This document shows, piece by piece, positions 60,235 to 64,000 of a stretch of DNA of 64,000 nt; the first letter of the stretch is position 1, and each line of letters starts with the position of its first letter. The position numbers and the translations under genes were made by a program. The notes below the pieces were generated by a model. The model searched no databases. It had not been told where the DNA came from and was given only the letters and a program-made list of their open reading frames with translations. Source of the stretch: Closterium sp. NIES-65 (lineage: Eukaryota; Streptophyta; Zygnematophyceae; Desmidiales; Closteriaceae); NCBI GenBank assembly GCA_948144175.1, contig CANXME010000864.1, positions 186,001 to 250,000 of the forward strand, read 5' to 3'.

Positions 60235-60850
60235 GGAAAGGCATCAGGATAGGCAACAAGGGTAAGAAGCCGAGAGTCAACAAGGAAAGGCAGCAGGGGA
60301 GGCAACATAGAAAGGCACCACGGGAGGCAACAGGGAGAGGGAGCAGGGAAGGCAACATAGAATGACAGCAGGGGAGGCAACAGAGAAAGGCACCACGGGA
60401 GGCAACAGGGAGAGGGAGCAGGGAAGGCAACATAGAATGACAGCAGGGGAGGCAACAGAGAGGCAGAATGGGAGGCAACATAGAATGGCAGCAGGGGAGG
60501 CAACAAAGGGAGGCAGCAGGGGAGGCAACATTAAATAGCAGCAGGGTAGGCAACAGAGAGAGGGAGTAGGGGAGGCAACATAGAATGGCAGCAGGCGAGA
60601 CAACAGAGAGAGGCAGCATGGGAGGCAACATAGAATGGCAGCAGGGGAGGCAACAAAGGGGCAGGGGAGGCAACAAAGGGAGGCGGTAGGGGAGGCAACA
60701 TTGAACAGCAGCAGGGTAGGCAACAGAGAGAGGCAGCATGGGAGGCAACTAGAATGGCAGCAGGGGAGACAACAAAGGGAGGCAGCTTGGGAGGCAACAT
60801 TGAATGGCAGCAGGGGGGGAGGCAACATCCCGTGGCAGTAGGGGAGGAGT
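60235..60850. repeat. Purine-rich degenerate array (GGCAGCAGGGGAGGCAACA)
   Basis: Follows the stop of the third gene. Units of about 24-30 bp. Minus-strand frames are open over long stretches (Cys/Leu/Pro-rich) only because of the repeat. Confidence 0.8.
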
Positions 60851-61549
60851 GCATATTTAATATGCGACCGTTTTGCAGGTTGCCTGGGTGGCGGAGGAGC
60901 AGTGGAGGCAGCATGTGAGGCAGTAGTGGAGGAGCAGTGGAGGCAGCATGAGTAGCATCAGGGGGGGGAGGCCGGGAGGTAAGAGGGGAGTTCCAGGAGA
61001 GGCCCAATGTGGAGCAGCAGGAGCAGGCATGAGAGGAGACCGCATAGGGGGCAGCAGCGTGGAGACAGCAAGGGGACAGGAGTATAAGCAAGAGAGGAGA
61101 CAGGAAGTGTGTAGCCGTGCAGGTTAGCATTAGATGGAGCAGTATCTGTAGTCAAGAACTCTCTAGGCCAAGAGCTGGAGAGATGGGGCGGGGCTGCATC
61201 CGATGATGGCTTGCGAAGTAGGTAGGAGGATGGTGCAGATTAATCCACCCTAGCAGGACTACGCAACGCGTGTTTAGGCAGCTGTTTTGTGTGCCAAGCC
61301 AACTCTGTAATGAGATTAATAATCATTGAGCAATGCATTCATGATGTGCGTGTACACCTAAGAATGGCTAATAGACCTTCCATCAAACAACGAGAATCAC
61401 TTGATAAAGGTTCATATACAATCTTCTTGAACTTTGGTCCTAAGCTCTGCTAAAGAGTATATGAGTGGAAAGTAATCTCCCTGAACTCTCCGAACGAAGT
61501 CTTATACATCTCCGAAGAAACTCAGACAGACCCTAATCTGAAGGTAATA
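60851..61549. other. Transposon right arm, non-coding
   Basis: No gene seen. The left part continues a GGAGGCAGCA-type purine bias to about 61090; the remainder is AT-richer and unique in this window, apart from its last 100 bp. Confidence 0.45.
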
Positions 61550-61706
61550 CAAACATGTCATCACCTGCAAAGCATTCGACAAAGCATTCGAAAAAATGTT
61601 TATACTTTCACCGAAAAGCGTTTTGGCCCCTACGTTTTAAAAGCATTTGAAAATACTTCACCACAACTTTTTACAATAGGTTTCTGGTCATATGATTTTT
61701 GTGATG
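61550..61706 (-). repeat. Right terminal and subterminal region of the transposon
   Basis: Contains AAGCATTCGA twice, AAAGCGTTTTGG, AAAGCATTTGAAA, then CTGGTCATATG and the terminal ATTTTTGTGATG. It matches a diverged second terminus at 63590-63751 along its full length. Confidence 0.65.
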
Positions 61707-62343
61707 CTCTTCGACCCAGTGACACCCCTCAGCAATTGAGCCTGCCCAGATCTCTCAGTGCAGTGGATATATTACAGTGTGGCGAGTTGGTTGAGGTGCG
61801 ACAGATAAGGGACTCAGGCACGGATCAGCTCAGCCAGTTCTGCGCAGATCACTCACATCAGGTTGGTCAACAAGCTGATCAACTCAGCCGGTTCCTCCAG
61901 AGGAGAGATGGTCAAGAAGGGATCCGAGAAAGGGAGAGAGCATGGGACTACCTGGCATGTGACGCAAACTCATGCAATGAAACAGGGACAGAGCCAAGGA
62001 GTTGTGGGATGGACTAGGTAGGAGGGGTAAGGGTGGTACTGACAGGTAGGTGACACTGAAGGAGGTTGCTCATGTCATTTGGAGATGTTCAGATGATTCA
62101 CTCTCGGCTTGCTGCATGTGTGGCGCACACATGTAGAAACATGGGGATCGATGGGATACACGAAATGGGGTTGGATGGGGTTGGACGTATAAGGTTGGGG
62201 CAAGGAAAATGAACGATTAGGAGAGGGAGAGGGAGGGGAGACGTGGAAGGACTACAGATGGGGCAATGTACTGAGGTGAGGAGAGGGATGGCTGAGACGT
62301 TGATGGTGCGTCCCATCTGCCGCACTGCACGCACGCACATGCG
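61707..62343 (+). repeat. Right copy of ~630-bp direct repeat
   Basis: Starts at the first base after the transposon end and matches 40670-41296 in the same orientation. An 11-bp insertion (GAGGGAGGGGA-like) relative to the left copy lies near 62225. It runs straight into the 21-bp satellite. Confidence 0.85.
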
Positions 62344-63150
62344 CTGGAGCAGCACTCACATTCGCTGGAGCAGCATTCACATGCGTTGGAGCAGCACTCA
62401 CATGTGCTGGAGCAGCACTCACATGCGCTGGAGCAGCATTCACATGCGCTGGAGTAGCACTCACATGCGCTGGAGCAGCACTCACATGCGCTGGAGCAGC
62501 ACTCACATACGCTGGAGTAGCACTCACATGCGCTGGAGCAGCACTCACATGCGCTGGAGCAGCACTCACATGCGCTGGAGCAGCACTCACATGCGCTGGA
62601 GCAGCACTCACATGCGCTGGAGCAGCACTCACATGCGCTGGAGCAGCACTCACATGCGTTGGAGCAGCACTCACATGCGCTGGAGTAGCACTCACATGCG
62701 CTGGAGCAGCACTCACATGCGCTGGAGCAGCACTCACATGCGCTGGAGCAGCACTCACATGCGCTGGAGCAGCACTCACATGCGCTGGAGCAGCACTCAC
62801 ATGCGCTGGAGCAGCACTCACATGCGCTGGAGCAGCACTCACATGCGCTGGAGCAGCACTCACATGCGCTGGAGCAGCACTCACATGCGCTGGAGCAGCA
62901 CTCACATGCGCTGGAGCAGCACTCACATGCGCTGGAGCAGCACTCACATGCGCTGGAGCAGCACTCACATGCGCTGGAGCAGCACTCACATGCGCTGGAG
63001 CAGCATTCACATGCGCTGGAGCAGCATTCACATGCGCTGGAGTAGCACTCACATGCCCTGGAGCAGCACTCACATGCGCTGGAGCAGCACTCACATGCGC
63101 TGGAGCAGCACTCACATGCGCTGGAGCAGCACTCACATGCCTCACGTACC
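62338..63150. repeat. 21-bp satellite array, ~38 copies
   Basis: The unit contains CACTCACATGCGCTGGAGCA. Most copies are identical; a few carry ATTCAC, GTAGCA or CGTTGG variants. Three reading frames (one plus, two minus) stay open for more than 300 codons, because 21 is a multiple of three and the unit has no stop in them. Two units of the same satellite lie at the left transposon end (41488-41514). Confidence 0.92.
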
Positions 63151-63479
63151 AGGGAGACAACGTTGCCTTGCCATGAGCGTCGCACGTGACGCCCTGCACG
63201 GTTGAGCAGTCACTGCTGCCCGACCACGCCTGCCAGCCGCCCCCAAGCTGCCCCCATGCCGCCAGCGCCTGCGGAACAGCTTGACTGCCAGCGAAGGCCG
63301 GAGAGGGTTGGACGCAGGGGGTGCAGCCGCGGGCTCACGGAGGTCAGCGGGCACGGTGGAGTGTGGGGGGAGGGAATCCACATGGGGAGGGGCATGGGGG
63401 CACGCAGGGACCGGAAGAGGCCCTCTTAAAAATATTAATAACGTTTGTGGAATGTCCAATAATTAGTAGTATGAAGTCA
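63151..63479. other. GC-rich unique segment
   Basis: No gene recognised. The minus strand is open but Pro/Ala/Arg-rich without a domain. A CTTAAAAATATTAATAACG transition near 63425 marks the change to AT-rich, transposon-like sequence. Confidence 0.4.
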
Positions 63480-63751
63480 ACATCAAACTCACTGAAGAGT
63501 ACAATGCAATCAGATCTAGTCTCCAAAATCACTTCGCAAAAACTCATACCAAACGTCAGTCGAAGGTATTCAAGATGCAGTTTTGGACAGAGAAGCATTC
63601 GAGTACCATTTGAAAAGCATTCGACAACGCATTTGGAAAACGACCTATACTTTCTCAGAAAAGCGTTTGAAACCCTACGTTTCTAAATCATTTGAAAAAG
63701 CTCCAACGAGCCTCTTTTCATTGGCTTTCTGGACGCTGGATTTTTGTGATG
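63480..63751 (-). mobile_element. Diverged right terminus of a second, related transposon
   Basis: Matches 61500-61706 in the same orientation at perhaps 65-70% by eye: AAAACTCATACC, CGAAGGTATTCAAGATG, AAGCATTCGA, AAAGCGTTTGAAACCC, CTTTCTGGACG and the terminal ATTTTTGTGATG at 63740-63751. No matching left end was found in the window, so it is a fragment or its other end was lost. Confidence 0.6.
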
Positions 63752-64000
63752 GGGTTGTGTGACAGATGAGTGAGGGTTGTTGGGAGAGGGGATGAGAAGA
63801 GGGAGTGGAGGGAGGAAAGGGAGGGAAAGGAGGGAAGGCGGGGTGATAACAGGGTAGTAGCATAGGAAGGGGGGCATGGAGAGGCAAAGAGGGGGCATGG
63901 AGAGGCAAAGAGGGGGCAGTGAGAGGTGGAACAAGGATGTTAAGGGTGAGTTGTGCGTTCAGGAGAGGGATTGACCGTTGCACAACATGCGAAACGGCTA
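63752..64000. other. Right edge of window, no gene seen
   Basis: Purine-rich (GGGAGGGAAAGG) with three short copies of a GGGGGCATGGAGAGGCAAAGA-like unit at about 63870-63925. Confidence 0.5.

Larger units (their letters stand above)
41515..61706. mobile_element. Candidate 20.2-kb Plavaka-like CMC DNA transposon
   Basis: The left end CATCACAAAAAT (41515-41526) and right end ATTTTTGTGATG (61695-61706) are inverted copies; a CYAGAAA match follows 8-9 bases further in on both sides. If the element proper begins at CAC, as in CACTA/CMC elements, its limits are 41518-61703 with a 2-bp AT duplication. Both subterminal zones carry scattered AAGCATTYGA-like motifs. Between them lie a CMC/Plavaka-type transposase (minus), a Ulp1-like protease (plus) and a large charged protein (plus). 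No polymerase, integrase or structural protein was seen, so this is a plain DNA transposon. The transposase stop lies about 280 bp from the left end and the third gene stops about 1.6 kb from the right end. The boundaries are inferred from the sequence only. Confidence 0.68.

Noticed and set aside
59512-61130. Minus-strand frames rich in Leu, Cys and Pro
   Set aside because: Antisense of the acidic GAG tail of the third gene and of the purine-rich array after it.
40670-62343. Reading the 630-bp direct repeats as LTRs of one long element
   Set aside because: They do not show TG...CA ends or a 5-bp flank, the enclosed transposase is of the DNA-transposon type, and inverted ends of the DNA element lie exactly inside them.
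62338-63150. CRISPR-like array
   Set aside because: Units are contiguous 21-mers without unique spacers, in a eukaryotic context.
62217-63205. Three overlapping open frames of more than 310 codons (one plus, two minus)
   Set aside because: They exist because a 21-bp satellite without stops is read in multiples of three; there is no domain, exon structure or unique sequence.

Overview
This is eukaryotic nuclear DNA from what looks like a repeat-rich streptophyte, most probably a charophyte alga of the Chara type. The basis is a plant-type leucine-rich-repeat receptor kinase with very long introns, plant-style hAT debris, and very high minisatellite content. The species is an inference; no organellar, rRNA or tRNA gene was seen.

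Region 1 (2.2-34.6 kb, + strand) is one gene spread over 32 kb: a membrane receptor-like kinase. I could join 19 exons with consistent splice phases into an uninterrupted 2,823-nt reading frame (940 residues). It encodes a signal peptide, an LRR N-cap, ten 24-residue LRRs each on its own 72-nt exon, a Cys-rich exon, a Pro-rich repeat plus transmembrane exon, and a kinase domain with all key motifs. Its introns hold a 4.07-kb hAT transposon (itself interrupted by a 1.16-kb LTR-like insertion), GGGCC- and GTCGAC-rich repeats, a hAT-like MITE, and two related 3.5-kb blocks. Those blocks show that LRR exons were multiplied together with their introns.

Region 2 (34.6-40.7 kb) is gene-poor. It holds minisatellites and a minus-strand remnant with one LRR exon and a Cys-rich exon.

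Region 3 (41.5-61.7 kb) is the most interesting part: a candidate 20.2-kb DNA transposon. Matching 12-bp inverted ends (CATCACAAAAAT), with subterminal AAGCATTYGA-like motifs inside them, bracket three genes. These are a nine-exon transposase resembling the Plavaka branch of CMC/EnSpm elements (minus strand), a divergently placed Ulp1/C48 cysteine protease (plus), and a ~1,100-residue charged protein with 16-residue repeats and an acidic tail (plus). The element is flanked exactly at its ends by a ~630-bp direct repeat about 98% identical. A second, diverged copy of its right end lies 2 kb further right (63.5-63.75 kb), beyond an 0.8-kb 21-bp satellite array. The transposase would recognise and move the element. 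The roles of the protease and the third protein are unproven; a cofactor that binds the subterminal motifs is a natural hypothesis for the third.
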